From: Melocanna baccifera
Taxonomy: Eukaryota; Streptophyta; Magnoliopsida; Poales; Poaceae
NCBI GenBank assembly: GCA_036346265.1
Contig: CM070706.1
Location: 30,363,776 to 30,427,775, forward strand
Reading direction: 5' to 3'
Length of the DNA: 64,000 nucleotides
Part shown: piece after piece, positions 35,970 to 47,460 of the stretch
Position numbering within the stretch: position 1 is the first letter of the stretch
Layout: each line of letters opens with the position of its first letter
Position numbers and translations under genes: made by a program
Notes under the pieces: model-generated
Seen by the model: only the letters and a program-made list of their open reading frames with translations
Databases searched by the model: none
Told to the model about the DNA's origin: nothing

Positions 35970-36827
35970 GTGGAGGCCCCGAGGAGGTCTCAAAGAGTAA
36001 GAAGATCAGATATTTCTGATGATTATCAGATTTATAATACAGAGGAATTTCAAATGGAGGATGATCCCACCTCATTTGAAGAAGCCATGAGAAGCGAAAA
36101 CTCTTCAAAATGGCTTGAAGCCATGGAAGAGGAAATGAGGTCCATGAAGACTAATAAAGTCTAGGACTTGGAAATTATTCCTAAAGGAGCCAAAACAGTA
36201 GGCTGTAAATGGGTCTACAAGACAAAACTTGACTCCCAAGGGAATGTAGAAAGATACAAAGCGCGACTTGTGGCAAAAGGCTTTACGCAAAGAGAAGGGA
36301 TTGATTACAATGAGACCTTTTCTCCAGTCTCATGTAAAGACTCCTTTAGAATCATAATGGCATTAGTAGCACATTATGATTTAGAGTTACATCAGATGGA
36401 TGTAAAGACGGCATTTCTTAATGGAAATTTGGAGGAAAATGTTTACATGATACAACCGAAAGATTTTGTCGTGGAAGGAAATGAAAGAATGGGATGCCGC
36501 TTAAAGAAATCGATTTATGGGTTAAAGCAAGCTTCAAGACAATGGTACTTGAAGTTTGACAGTACAATAAGAAAATTTGGGTTTAAAGAGAATGTAGAGG
36601 ACAACTGTGTTTATGCAAGATTTAAAGATGGGAAGTTTATCTTCCTAATCCTGTATGTGGATGATATCCTAGTAGCTAGTAGTGATGTTAGTCTGCTACT
36701 GGAGACAAAGAAATTTTTGTCCTCAAACTTTGATATGAAAGATCTTGGTGAAGCTTTGTTCGTTCTAGGATCAAATTCACCGGATAGAAACAAAGGGACA
36801 TTGGGACTATCACAAAGGCATACATAG
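35970..36827 (+). pseudogene. Reverse transcriptase region of copia element
   Basis: GCKWVYKTKLDSQGNVERYK, then QMDVKTAFLNGNLEENVYM, KSIYGLKQASRQWYLKFD and the catalytic LYVDDILVASSD. A stop near 36162 and a frame break after ALFVLG end the readable core. The catalytic motifs are present but the chain is broken. Confidence 0.93.
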
Positions 36828-36850
36828 AGAAAGTCTTAAAGAAATTTGGT

Positions 36851-37649
36851 ATGCATAAAAGTAGTCCTTCACCTGCCCCTATAGTTAAGGGCGACGGATA
36901 TGGGGATTTTCAATGCCCAGAACCAAGATCTGAGCTCGATCAAATGAAATCGGTTCCATATGCTTCAATTGCGGAAGCTTACGGTATGCTCAAGTGTGTA
37001 CACGCCGACTTAGCGTTTGTTACCGGGTTACTTGGCAGATTCCAGAGCAATCCTGGAATAGAGCATTGGAAATTGGTAAAGAAAGTCTTGCGTTATTTGC
37101 AAGGAACAAAAGGCCTCATGATGACATACGTAAGATCGATTTACTCCATATAGTGGGGTATCTGATTACGATTATGCGGGAGATGATAGAAAGTTAACAT
37201 CCGGATATGTATTCACTCTCGCTGGAGGAGCTATATCGTGGAAAAGCTCAAAGCAAACCGTCACTACATCGTCCACAATGTATGCCGAGTTTGTAGCATG
37301 TTATGAGGCTACGGGGCAGGTGAACTGACTTAAGAAGTTCATACCCGGTTTAAAAGTAGTTGACGACATCAATAGACCACTTAAGTTGTACTGCGATAAT
37401 GAACTCGCAGTATTGTATGCCCACAACAATAAGTCAAGTGGTGCTGCCAAACACATTAACATAAAGTACTATGTTGTGAAAGACAAAGTTCGGGATCAAA
37501 TTATAAGTCTTGAGCATATAAGTACCGCAAAGATGTTAGCGGATCCGCTTACTAAAGGCTTACCACCCAACGTGTTCGAGAGAACATGTAGCGGCATGGG
37601 TTTAAGGAAAGCCTATGATTCTGGACTAAAAGATGGCCCAAAAGTTTAA
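36851..37649 (+). pseudogene. RNase H region of copia element
   Basis: Fragments in order: YASIAEAYGMLKCVHADLAF (usually AVGSLMYAM...RPDIAY), then VLRYLQGTKGL and LYCDNELAVLYAHNNKSSGA, then HISTAKMLADPLTKGLP. Interrupted by frameshifts between about 37130 and 37330. Confidence 0.9.
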
Positions 37650-37790
37650 AGTAACTATTTGAGCAGAGAGTGCATTGTAGTCATTGAATCTATCGCGATT
37701 GACCGTGACGATGAGACATGTTTTATGCACTAATCTGTAATGGAATGAGTAAAGTCGAAAGTAATTAAAGTTAAAGCATAGATTGAGATC

Positions 37791-37801
37791 AAGGAGGAGA
37801 A
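37791..37801 (+). other. Polypurine tract
   Basis: AAGGAGGAGAA immediately before the 3' LTR, the plus-strand priming site. Confidence 0.85.
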
Positions 37802-38247
37802 TGTTGGAATGATCTCAACCGTTTGGCCCAACGGCCAAATGGGCCCCTTGTTCGCGCCCTGATCGGGGGCGCCCAGCCCTAATGGCTGGTGGGCCCCTGT
37901 CGTCAGCGCCACAATAAATAGAGGTGGGGGTCGGGGCAGCACACACGACGAAGTTCACCGTGCCGCCACAGACCCACCGACAAAACCCTAGACCCGATCT
38001 AAGAGGGGGCGCTCCAGCGACGGGAAGACCCACCGCCAAGGAGTTCACCGCCGCTCGGGAGACGCCGGCCGCCAGGGAGACGCCGCTCCTCTTCCCCGAC
38101 CGTCGCTGCCCGTGCGCAGAGCTTCACCGACGAACCGCGATGGCCAACTCCTCCTCTACGTCGGACGTTTAGTACCTCTCTCTCCCTCTCGGTAACCTCT
38201 CTCTCCCTCTCGGTTTTATCCTAAAAACAAGAATAGAGGTTCCAACA
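37802..38247 (+). repeat. 3' LTR of copia element (446 bp)
   Basis: Nearly identical to the 5' LTR. It is longer by an 18-bp insertion near 38067 (a local duplication of GAGACGCCG-type sequence) and one extra A in CCCTAATGGC. Confidence 0.97.
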
Positions 38248-38252
38248 GATTC

Positions 38253-38650
38253 AAATCATAAAATAACACTGGTCATCGGTGACTCACTGAGGTAAGGTAA
38301 GGTAGGTATTGAAATAAGATTGCTGTTAGGTGTTGCTCGAATTTAGTAGTCCACGCCCCGGATTCCATAATCTTCAGATCTTCAGTTACAGCCGCGTTTT
38401 CGGCCTAGTTTTTTTACATATGAGTCAGTAAAGAAATTTCTCTCTCTGCCAATTATACTGAAAGTAAATCATCACTGAAAAGAAAAGTATTGTAGTTCTG
38501 TTACGTACGCATGAGCATCCAAAGAAAATTCTTAAATCTTTAAAGGAGGTTTGGCATCCCAAATCTCTTTCAATCTAATTGTCGAGCCCAACAAATGGTA
38601 TACATACGAATTTGTACTAGGATTGAATCCACGATGGTGCCGACTCCTGT
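38253..38650. repeat. Duplicated LINE-derived block, right part of Y1 plus partial copy Y2
   Basis: 38253-38497 continues block Y1 where the copia element interrupted it. At 38498 the sequence jumps back to the start region of the block (TTACGTACGCATGAGCATCC) and runs to 38650 as Y2. Y2 retains GGCATCCCAAATCTCT, which Y1 lacks, so it was not copied from Y1 as Y1 now stands. Confidence 0.8.
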
Positions 38651-38699
38651 GAAGTTTTCCATATGCATGCATGCCGGCCGTAACTCCGAGCGGTCGTGC

Positions 38700-39419
38700 T
38701 ATAGATCGGTAGCTTGGCTGGCAAGGCAATTTATGCTATCATTAGATTTGCATGGAGATTGGTGTGCTACCTATCGTCGGATTTGATGTTGGAGATAATT
38801 AGCAGAAATAGAGCGGCTAGATATTGTATTTGTAACATAACTCTGTTACCATTAGAAAATATAGCTATAGTCACATAAATGTAATAATGTAATATTTACC
38901 TGATTAATCGTACCGTTATAATCGGGTCCTACTAAAATAAGTGATATGGATCTTCTTTTTTCTCTTTATTAATGAGAGAATTTTTGGGATTTTTTTTTCT
39001 GATTTAAAGATTATTGTGGAATTTTTTAGACCTCTAAAGTGAAGGAAGTACCTTAAATATCACTAGTTACATTGTTTACACATACATACATAGATTGGTT
39101 AGTGCAGTCATCTTAAAACTCATAACCCACAAGTAGAGGATCGATCCTAGAAAATCATATTTGGAAATCAACAATAATCCACTCATTCCATGGTTGGTTA
39201 GAATCGAACTCTGGTCATTAGACATAGACAGATCGAGACACAAAGTATCACACCACTAGAAAATGCTATGGAACTCCAGTTCTCCAATTGATTAGACATA
39301 GATAGAGAAACAAAGTACCACACCACAAAAAATTAACTTAAATTTTAATAAAATACCAAGCAACTCAAAAAATACCAAAAACATCCGGAAACAAATTTAA
39401 ATACATATACTCCGTTGAG
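38700..39419. other. Intergenic, no gene seen
   Basis: AT-rich with the near-repeated phrase AGACATAGA...ACAAAGTA(T/C)CACACCAC at about 39220-39330. Nothing coding. Confidence 0.3.
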
Positions 39420-40110
<691 letters not shown>

Positions 40111-40114
40111 CCTA

Positions 40115-40450
40115 TTTATACATATCCTCACAATGACACACTTGTTGACCTGTCCATGTCGGTAATGACCTAGGTAATGAAATTTCCGCCTGATTTTTCT
40201 TAACCCTCTCTACCAGTCAAGTATTTTTGTACCTGTTTTGTCTAATCCTCCTGTCTCGATACAATATCTCGTACGAATGAACGCGCGTGCCCCCAGGAGT
40301 ACATACATACTACGATCAGTCAGCTGCGACGAAGAACAGATCAAAGAGAATAACCAACGGCGCTCTGATCCAACAGTTGGAAAAGTAGATGAAGAATTAC
40401 ATATCAATGTTTTTGGGTGCATGCAGTGATACAGTGCTCTCACGACACAC
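40115..40450. repeat. Third copy of the CTTGTTGACCTGTCCATG segment
   Basis: Matches 43962-44520 and 54186-54640 in order: CTTGTTGACCTGTCCATGTC, CTCGTACGAATGAACGCGCG and CAACGGCGCTCTGATCCAAC. It lacks the MITEs found in the other two. Confidence 0.85.
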
Positions 40451-40464
40451 CTCCACAGAGATCT

Positions 40465-40725
40465 AGCTATCGCTCAATTTAGTTTCTGACTTCTGCTTTT
40501 TTCACTATTTATTAATTTTATCTTTTTTTAATTTTTGATTTTTTAGGTTTTTTGTCTTTTCTTTTTTTTCGTATTCCTTTGCATTGTCTATAATGGGCTA
40601 ACATATTTTTCTATTTTAAATTATTTTAAATTTAGTTATATTAAATAAGTAACATAGTTACAGTAAAAAATTAGCCAACTATAATAAAAAAAATCATAAA
40701 CAAACGCTATTCTGAATGTCCCCGA
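40465..40725. mobile_element. Tourist-like MITE, diverged
   Basis: Family words CACTATTTATTAATTTTATC and CGCTATTCTGAATGTCCCC at the right end. No clean TSD. Confidence 0.5.
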
Positions 40726-41220
40726 CTTCCAATCCATGTATCCACGCTTTCCTCAAAGAAACAGAGTGAAGCCACTCGATGGATCAACTCACCCTATCGA
40801 AGATTTTCGCTATCATAGCAAACAACGCTAGCTATGATCCTCAGCATAAAACGTCATATTTCCATCTAGAGCAATGCTTCCATGCTTTTCTCTCTAACAA
40901 GAGTAGCATTAATCTTAAAGCAAATGAAGAGGTAAGTAACATCTATCTACCATTCGTTATGCTTTAAAAATTGTACAAATCACTGTCGAAGAAAGCATTA
41001 AAGCACCTCACATCTATTAATTGTTCATTATTACATATATTAACCTTTCATAACTTATACGTCAAATGTAGCTAGACATGAACACGTGCCGCACCTGCTA
41101 GCAAGCTTGGTACTAATTCATATTTTTGCAGTAAATTTTCAAGATTACTATAGAAACTATAGATTACTAACGGCAAACCGCCGAGTATACGTACGTACGT
41201 ACGTGGTCTCACAGCATATC

Positions 41221-41858
41221 TCACACATCCGAGTTTGGCCAGACGTTGAACTGCAGCTGCACGTCCTTGACGACCGCGGCGAGGCCGACGGAGAAGCTCG
41301 CGGCCAGAGAGAGGAGCTTGGACAGTTGGACCTGCTTGCAGAAGCGCCCGGGGCAGGCGCTGATCTGCTTGCCGTAGGCGTACACCGCCGCGAACGTCGC
41401 GCCCGTCGACGAGTAGAGCAGCGCCTGCGCCAATACGTCGATGACCACCAGGAGGATCCTGGGGAGCTTGCCTGCCCACTCCTCCTCGTCGTCGTCGTCG
41501 CCCTTGCTGAGCTGCAGGTAGATCGCCGCCGCCTTCAGGATCGACGCGGCGATGTTGAATCTTACCAAGTACCTGCATGCATGCACACGCACATACACAT
41601 ACTTCGATCAGTAGTGCTCATGCACCATATTAATATGTAGGAGATCATGTGATCTACTGATCTTACGTACACGAAGGGGGTGTAGTGTTTGTAGTTGACG
41701 GTGAGCGTGACGCCGTTGAGCTCGATGATGGTGCACTCGCTCGCCGTGGCCATCGTGACCGACGACGTCAGCGCCAGCGCCAGAGTGGATAGGCGGAGCA
41801 GGAGGCTGATCGCCTTCGATCCGTTTTTCTCCTCTTTCCGGCACCAGGATCCAGACAT
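41221..41858 (-). CDS. CASPL: CASP-like membrane protein, array copy 5
   Basis: Exons 41858-41671 (188 nt) and 41572-41221 (352 nt) use a GTACGTAAG donor and GCATGCAG acceptor, giving 179 residues. It is clearly the sister of copy 4: the TM1 block SLLLRLSTLALALTS (Arg22) is the same, the acidic loop is KGDDDDEEEW, and TM3 is VVIDVLAQALLYSSTGATF with the signature Asp. A short gap in the second loop relative to copy 4 (ISACPGRFC against ISTCAGGTGRFC) keeps the frame and the Cys. It has no Cys/His tail. Duplicated flanks on both sides show that copies 4 and 5 arose by segmental tandem duplication. A TATATATA word lies about 185 bp upstream. Confidence 0.9.
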
Positions 41859-42041
41859 GACGACGATCTACGCGCGCGTGAGAGAGAGAGAGAGAGAGGA
41901 GTTGAACGAATGGTGTTAATCCATACGTAGATACAAATTCAGGTTGCATTGCCGATATTATTGAGAGCATCTTCGTGCAAACAAAAAAATTATCGAGAGC
42001 AGAAGGAAAGCAATCATACCAGGCGCACACCGCACACCACA

Positions 42042-42050
42042 CATATATAT
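42042..42050 (-). promoter_or_regulatory. Candidate TATA box of CASPL copy 5
   Basis: TATATATAT about 185 bp upstream of the ATG. It is farther than in copies 3 and 4, so an unrecognised 5' leader or another start site is possible. Confidence 0.3.
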
Positions 42051-42560
42051 ACTGTAATTGAAGTAAAGGTTCATACATGTAGGAAAGAGAGTAAACTAAG
42101 GTTCATACAACAGCCAATATAATCCAACGCACTCCGCATGCACCTCACTAGTTTTGTACTAGTGAGGTTTAAACGTGATTAATATTCAAAAGAGAATTAC
42201 CAGATATGGAAATGTTATATATGTCAGTCTGTCTCTGAAATATTAACATAGCACACTTGAAACCGCTATAGTGCATCAGCATCATGTACAAACGTCAGAC
42301 TGTATGCAGCAAAACTTAGAATTTGTGGTGAGTTGGATAGAAAAGAAAAAAAAAAGAGAAGAAAACACAAGCACATATGATATATAGTTGATTAAAACTG
42401 TATATCTTCGGATATGAAGAAGTACATATATATGTATGTGTGTGCAGAACACATGGCATGGAAAAACTGTACCTTGTTGGTTGAGCAGGCGATAACTACT
42501 TACGTACTGCGCAGGTTAATTCATTCTGGTCCTGTTGGGATTTATATATCCTCGCGACCA
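42050..42560. repeat. Segmental duplicate of 39420-40110
   Basis: The partner copy, without the compound microsatellite. Confidence 0.85.
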
Positions 42561-42732
42561 CACACTTGTTGACACAAGAGGCGGACCCACCGGGGACAGG
42601 TGGGGCCGGTGATTTCACAGTGTCTGGTTCACGGCGTTGCCGTGGGATGGGAGATGTTGGCGAAATTGATGGGAGACTTGGGTCAAGACAATACCACTGT
42701 AGACGTCCCTTCCTAGCTAATGGTACTACTTA

Positions 42733-42893
42733 GGTCCTGATCGTTTCGGTTTTTTTCGACTTCAGTTTCTAACTTTAACTTTTTTTTTCACTATTCACTA
42801 CACTATCCACTAACTCAGCTACAGTGTTTTTTCAACCAGCTACAGTGTTTTTTCAACCAAAAGCCAAAAACCATCGCTATTCCGATCACCCCC
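42733..42893. mobile_element. Tourist-like MITE (TTA TSD, 161 bp)
   Basis: The ends GGTCCTGATCG and CCGATCACCCCC are inverted repeats, flanked by TTA at 42730-42732 and 42894-42896. Confidence 0.8.
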
Positions 42894-43480
42894 TTAGATA
42901 TCATGTATCTCCTATGCTGCAAAAACTCAAACATATCATGTTTTGCTGGAACGATAAGTTTTGTGGCGGGCTTAGATTATGTTATGTTAGCCCTTTTTTT
43001 TATATCAGGATATGTAAGTAGAAATGCTGAGCTTTCGTTTTCTTTTATTCTTTAATAATGTGTGATAGTTCTATTGTTTATGGTTGTTGATGAGTGATGA
43101 CAGGTGCTGTAGTATTTAAAGTTGATGATCTTAAAAGGCGTTCATTATTGATAGAAGGTGATGATAAAATTATAGGTAATTTTGCTCTGTGATACGGTTT
43201 GTTTAGGATCTATGAATTGTATGAGAGTTCTAAGATAGCCCGCTATAACCGTAAATCTCATTAACCCTCCCTGTCCTCTAAAATTTTGATCTAGATTCGC
43301 CATTAATTGACATATCCATGTCAATAATGTCAAGGGTAATGAAATTTCCGCCAGATTTTTCTTTTTTATATATAAAATTAGTACATAAATATATCCAAGA
43401 TGATAAGGCAGTATTTTAAATTTATTTAGATGATATATTAGAGGTGAGTGTAACTATACCTAAGTGTAAAAAATATTTTT

Positions 43481-43482
<2 letters not shown>

Positions 43483-43518
<36 letters not shown>

Positions 43519-43885
43519 AAAAATACTTTCTACACCCGGGTGTAATTACACCCACCTCTAATATACCACCTAAACGAATTTGAAATACTCCTTTATCACT
43601 TTAGATAAACTCGTATACTAATTATAAGATACTTCAATGTGAATCACATGAAAAATTACAAAAGAGTCCATAGTTTTTAGCGTATTTTGTAAATACCTTT
43701 ATATACGCACATAAAAGGAGTATGTCCAAAAAAATGTACATACTACTTCAAAAATTGTTCATACCACCTAGATGATCTTAAATACTCGATACTACACGTA
43801 CATACTCTCCGTTACACGAGATATTCTCTACATTGTGAGATACGGTATAAGGTGTAATTACACCTAGGTGTAGAAAAGAGGCTTC

Positions 43886-43960
<75 letters not shown>
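43483..43960. mobile_element. Micron-like element flanked by (TA)n
   Basis: (TA)n at 43483-43515 and 43889-43960 brackets an element of about 370 bp. Its ends are inverted: TTTCTACACCCGGGTGTAAT at the left, and on the right the complement of TTTCTACACCTAGGTGTAAT. Micron elements of rice are known to sit inside (TA)n microsatellites. Partial relatives lie at 53940-54187 and 57235-57560. Confidence 0.7.
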
Positions 43961-43963
<3 letters not shown>

Positions 43964-44076
43964 TCATAATGACACACTTGTTGACCTGTCCATGTCGGTA
44001 ATGACCTGGGTAATGAAATTTCCGTCGATTTTTCTTAACTCTATACCTGTCAAGTATATATTTTGTTCTGCTTTTT

Positions 44077-44315
44077 GGGGTGATCGAATAGCGATGGCTT
44101 TTGATTTTTGCTTGAAAAACATCAGAAGTGAAGTTAGTTTATTGAGTATAATTAAATATAGAAAAATGTAAAACCAAAACAAAAACAAAAAAGTATAAGT
44201 AATTTTTCAAAAAAACAAAAATTAATTTTATCTTGTACGAATCAGAGCTACACAGACTATTATAGTGAAAAAAAATGTTACCGCTAGCGATCAAAAAGCT
44301 AAACTGATCGTCCCC
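44077..44315. mobile_element. Tourist-like MITE, insertion proven by empty paralogous site
   Basis: Ends GGGGTGATCGAATAGCGATG and AACTGATCGTCCCC, flanked by TTT. The paralogue near 54292-54306 reads straight through (CCTGTTTTTGTCTATTCC). Confidence 0.85.
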
Positions 44316-44789
44316 TTTGTCTATTCCTCTTGTCTCGATACAATATCTCGTACGAATGAACGCGCGTGCCCCCAGGATTCCATACTAACTCCGACCAGTC
44401 AGCTTCAACGAAGAACAGACCAAAGAGAATACCGTATAACCAACGGCGCTCTGATCCAACGGTTGGAAAAGTAGATGAAGAGTTACACATCAGTGTTTTC
44501 GGGTGCATGCAGTGACCCAGTGCTCTGACGACACACGTCCACAGGGAAGAAAGAGAGAGTTGCGACTCGAGTTCTGCATTAGCCAGAGAAAAATAAGCAC
44601 GACCTGGCCGCTCAACGGTGCAAGTTGGTCGTCCTTGTAGTGTCCAATGTCGGCCTGTCGCCGTTAGCTCCAAAACAAAATGTGAGATGTAGCTAGGTCT
44701 TAGAAAAAGGTACAAAATGTGAGGCCAACCGGCTAGTCAATGTCCACTCGTTACAAGATATATATATACGTCGCATCCGACCACCGTAG

Positions 44790-45730
44790 AGTTCTCGTTC
44801 AAAAGACCCGACTAGTATGCTATTCTAAACTGATTGGAGTTATGGACTGATTGAAGTTATAATTAAGATCATGTTTATATCTAAAGCTCTGTATCAATTT
44901 GCATCAAATATGATGTCCAGATGTGTTTGTGCGACTAGAGTCAGATATGACTACTTAAGACTCTTCTAACCACAACTTTTCACGATCATCTACTGAGACT
45001 TTGCTCCGCCTTCGAGTGAAGCATTGTTTTCGTCTCTAAATAGTTAATGTTTCTGTTTCCCAGTAGGTGTCTATTTTCGTTACCAACTAGAATTCTATTC
45101 CTTAAATACTTTTAGGACTTTTATTCCCAAAACTATTTATACTCTTGTAAACCTCATGGTAAAAAAACACATATATCACAATTCATATACACATGTAATA
45201 TGCTACAAGCATTCTATAACTTGTCCATATAGTGATTTTGTCAATTTTGCGTTTGTGACTTTTCTCGTAAAGATTTTTTATATTAAATCTTTGTGTTATA
45301 CTTCTAATTATTATTTATTGTTTTCTTATCTCGTCTAGTGGTTTGCCTAATTAACAATCTTGCCGAGTCGTTTACCTAACAATATATATGCCTGTTATTT
45401 TTAGAAGTTCCATTTTCCGTTTTCCCGGATAGCATATATACATTCTTTCTCCTTTTTTTCTTCCCTTTTTCAGTGGAAGTTGATCTAATTAAGACTTGGG
45501 CCTGGTAATGGGTTAATTAATCCAGCGGTCCACTAGACTTCAAGTCAAAGGGCCTGTGCGAGGAAGGCAAGATCGAGCTTCCAGCGTGGAGCAAGTTCTT
45601 TCCCGCTCAAATTAAGCGAGAGCATTTGGTGACGTCATTGGTTGTGCCCCATTCGGAACCCCGAATTTTTTTGAATTTTGAAGAAAAGAATACGTCAAAC
45701 CATGTAGGATATGGGGTTTAGGTTTTTCAG
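44790..45730. other. Intergenic part of the duplicated segment, no gene seen
   Basis: 44800-45385 is unique to this copy. 45387-45722 matches 54945-55912 once the later insertions are removed. Confidence 0.5.
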
Positions 45731-45936
45731 ACCGTTGCCGATTTGGTAGCGGCGGCGCCACCCGCCCACGCGCCCCTTCGATCACGTCCTCTGAGTCCTT
45801 TCCCCTGCGCCCTTCGACGGCGACCTCTATGTGGCCCTCTCCAAATCCTTAACCCTAGAAGCCGACAGTGTCTCCGATGGCGCCGGCAGGGAGGGAGCGC
45901 CCCTTCGACGATCCTCTCACCTGAGGCCCTTTGACC

Positions 45937-46050
45937 ATAGCGCCTTGACTCGATGCTTTGACCACAGAGCCACGACCACGGCGCCACAACCCCTACGGTA
46001 TGACCACGGAGCTACCACCACGGCGCCACGACCACTACGCTATGACCATG
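45937..46050. repeat. GACCACGGCGCCACGACC-type minisatellite
   Basis: Repeated CCACGGCGCCAC and CTACG(C/G)TATGACCA words. Keeps a short plus frame open. Confidence 0.7.
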
Positions 46051-46447
46051 ATGTGGGAGGGGGGATAGGCTGATTTTGGAGTCTTTGGACACGCACGAGG
46101 GGTAATACGGAAAAGGTCCTGGGGTGCACACCCGCCTCCATCCGGGCCACTACTTCCCTCGCAGACGCACCAGATCGCTTTGAGTGCATAAGTGCATGGG
46201 AGAGGTGAGTGCACAATATATGTTCCGATATATATTTATACACACACATATACATAGACATACATTCTGTATCACTTCAGCTTAACAAAATCCAAAATAT
46301 TACCTACAACCACTATCGCTATCAAATCTGTACTAATATAACATGGAGTCCTGCATTTGTCCTCCCTTCCCTACTCCCGCACACGTGCAACAACGAGCCT
46401 GCCCTCCACGTCCACATCCCTTCTTACGCTCGCGCGCACCACCTAGA
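46051..46447. other. Left flank of the LTR element
   Basis: No gene supported. A short (CA/TA) patch lies at 46230-46260. The TSD CTAGA is at 46443-46447. Confidence 0.4.
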
Positions 46448-46686
46448 TGTTGAGAATCAATATGAACGCGATGAACAGCAATACAATATCCAATGTAATC
46501 AAGAGATAAATTCAAGCCAATAGCGCATATAAGACACAGGGACAGGGAATAGAGAACCAGAGTGTAGTCTTTATTAATCATTGACTGTCATCTCTTACAT
46601 GGCTCAAAGCCTCCCTTTATATACAAGAGTAGAAGCAGGGGTAATTTGGGTATTTGCCCATAATTGAAACCCTAGGTTTCGTAACA
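46448..46686 (-). repeat. 3' LTR of the minus-strand element
   Basis: Adjoins the polypurine tract. TATATAAAGG on the minus strand (about 46616-46625) is a probable TATA box. Confidence 0.93.
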
Positions 46687-46695
46687 CTCCCCCTT
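46687..46695 (-). other. Polypurine tract
   Basis: AAGGGGGAG on the minus strand immediately before the 3' LTR. Confidence 0.85.
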
Positions 46696-46712
46696 GGGCG
46701 AATACCTCGGTA

Positions 46713-46875
46713 TGCATATGTCTCATCAAAAACTCTTCCCAAAAACCCAGTGGGAAAAAAAGGGATAGAGAAAAGAGTACATTGCATCCGTTTACTTGTT
46801 GTCACTGTTGCCTCATTTAAGAACCTTGCATGAGAAAACTTCAGGAAAAACTCACAAAGGGAAAAGAGTGCAACA
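46713..46875 (-). repeat. Spacer copy 1
   Basis: Shares AAAAACCCAGTGGGAAAAAA, GAGAAAAGAGTACAT, TTGCCTCATT and GGGAAAAGAGT in order with 47296-47460. Copy 1 lies between the RNase H relic and the PPT. Confidence 0.85.
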
Positions 46876-46927
46876 TTTAGATCTTCAGGATCATAAAAGT
46901 CTTCTGGCTTTACATATAGGCTATGGT

Positions 46928-47275
46928 TCATGGATTCACTCCCCCTAAACCTTGTAATTCTCTAAGTCGTCTCATACCAATGCCTCGAACACACTTCGGA
47001 AAGCTGAAAACTGTAAGAGATTTTATGAATAAATATGTCGAATTATCACAAGACTTACCTTCAGTATCTTCCCTCTTCGTTCCTTTGGAGCTCATGAGAA
47101 TAAAAGAATTTAGGAGTAATATACTTCGTGATATTACTCTTAACATAGTAGATTTGCATTTATGTGACACAAGCTGCATTATCTTCGTAGATAATAGTGG
47201 GGTCTGTAATGGTGCTCACGCCACATGACTTCTGGATGTGGCTAACCATTCGTCTAAGCAAAATACATTATCGTG
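46928..47275 (-). pseudogene. Copia RNase H C-terminal relic
   Basis: Minus strand reads RRMVSHIQKSCGVSTITDP, then TIIYEDNAACVT, a stop, then SNITKYITPKFFYSHELQ, and in another frame KCVRGIGMRRLRELQGLGG. These are the catalytic YEDNAA and terminal GIGMRRL motifs of copia RNase H. The homology stops at about 47275, where spacer copy 2 begins, so upstream RT and INT are missing. Confidence 0.85.
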
Positions 47276-47295
47276 AGGTCCTCATACCACAATAT

Positions 47296-47460
47296 GCATA
47301 TGCCTCATTAAAAACTCCTTCCAAAAACCCAGTGGGAAAAAAGGAATGGAGAAAAGAGTACATAGCACACGTTAAAATTGTGTTACAGTTGTTGCCTCAT
47401 TAAAAACCCTTTAAGCAAGAAAACCCAAAAGGAAAAACTTACTAAGGGAAAAGAGTACAA
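47296..47460 (-). repeat. Spacer copy 2
   Basis: The second copy of the post-RNase H spacer, lying where reverse transcriptase should be. The hairpin array begins beyond it. Confidence 0.85.

Larger units (their letters stand above)
32144..38247 (+). mobile_element. Ty1-copia LTR retrotransposon, decayed
   Basis: Complete by structure: TGTTGG...CCAACA LTRs, a 5-bp TSD GATTC (32139-32143 and 38248-38252), PBS, gag, PR-INT-RT-RNaseH order and PPT. INT before RT defines copia. The polyprotein is broken by frameshifts and an internal deletion, so it is not autonomous. The LTRs differ by about eight substitutions plus an 18-bp and a 1-bp indel, suggesting insertion within roughly the last million years at commonly used grass rates (inference). 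Confidence 0.97.
43138..45722. repeat. Segmental duplication, copy B
   Basis: Collinear with 53787-55912. Landmarks are TCATTATTGATAGAAGGTGA, CTCGTACGAATGAACGCGCG, CGACCTGGCC, AAGTTGGTCGTCCTTGTAG and GGCAAGATCGAGCTTCCAGC. It has its own MITE (44077-44315) and about 600 bp (44800-45385) absent from the other copy. Confidence 0.9.

Noticed and set aside
46617..46931. Minus-strand 104-codon frame across LTR and spacer
   Set aside because: Runs through the LTR edge, polypurine tract and spacer, so it is not a gene.
47112..47138. 9-bp palindrome near the RNase H relic as a hairpin-array member
   Set aside because: It lies in former RNase H coding sequence (around the SNITKYI codons) and its loop is not of the array type; may be chance.
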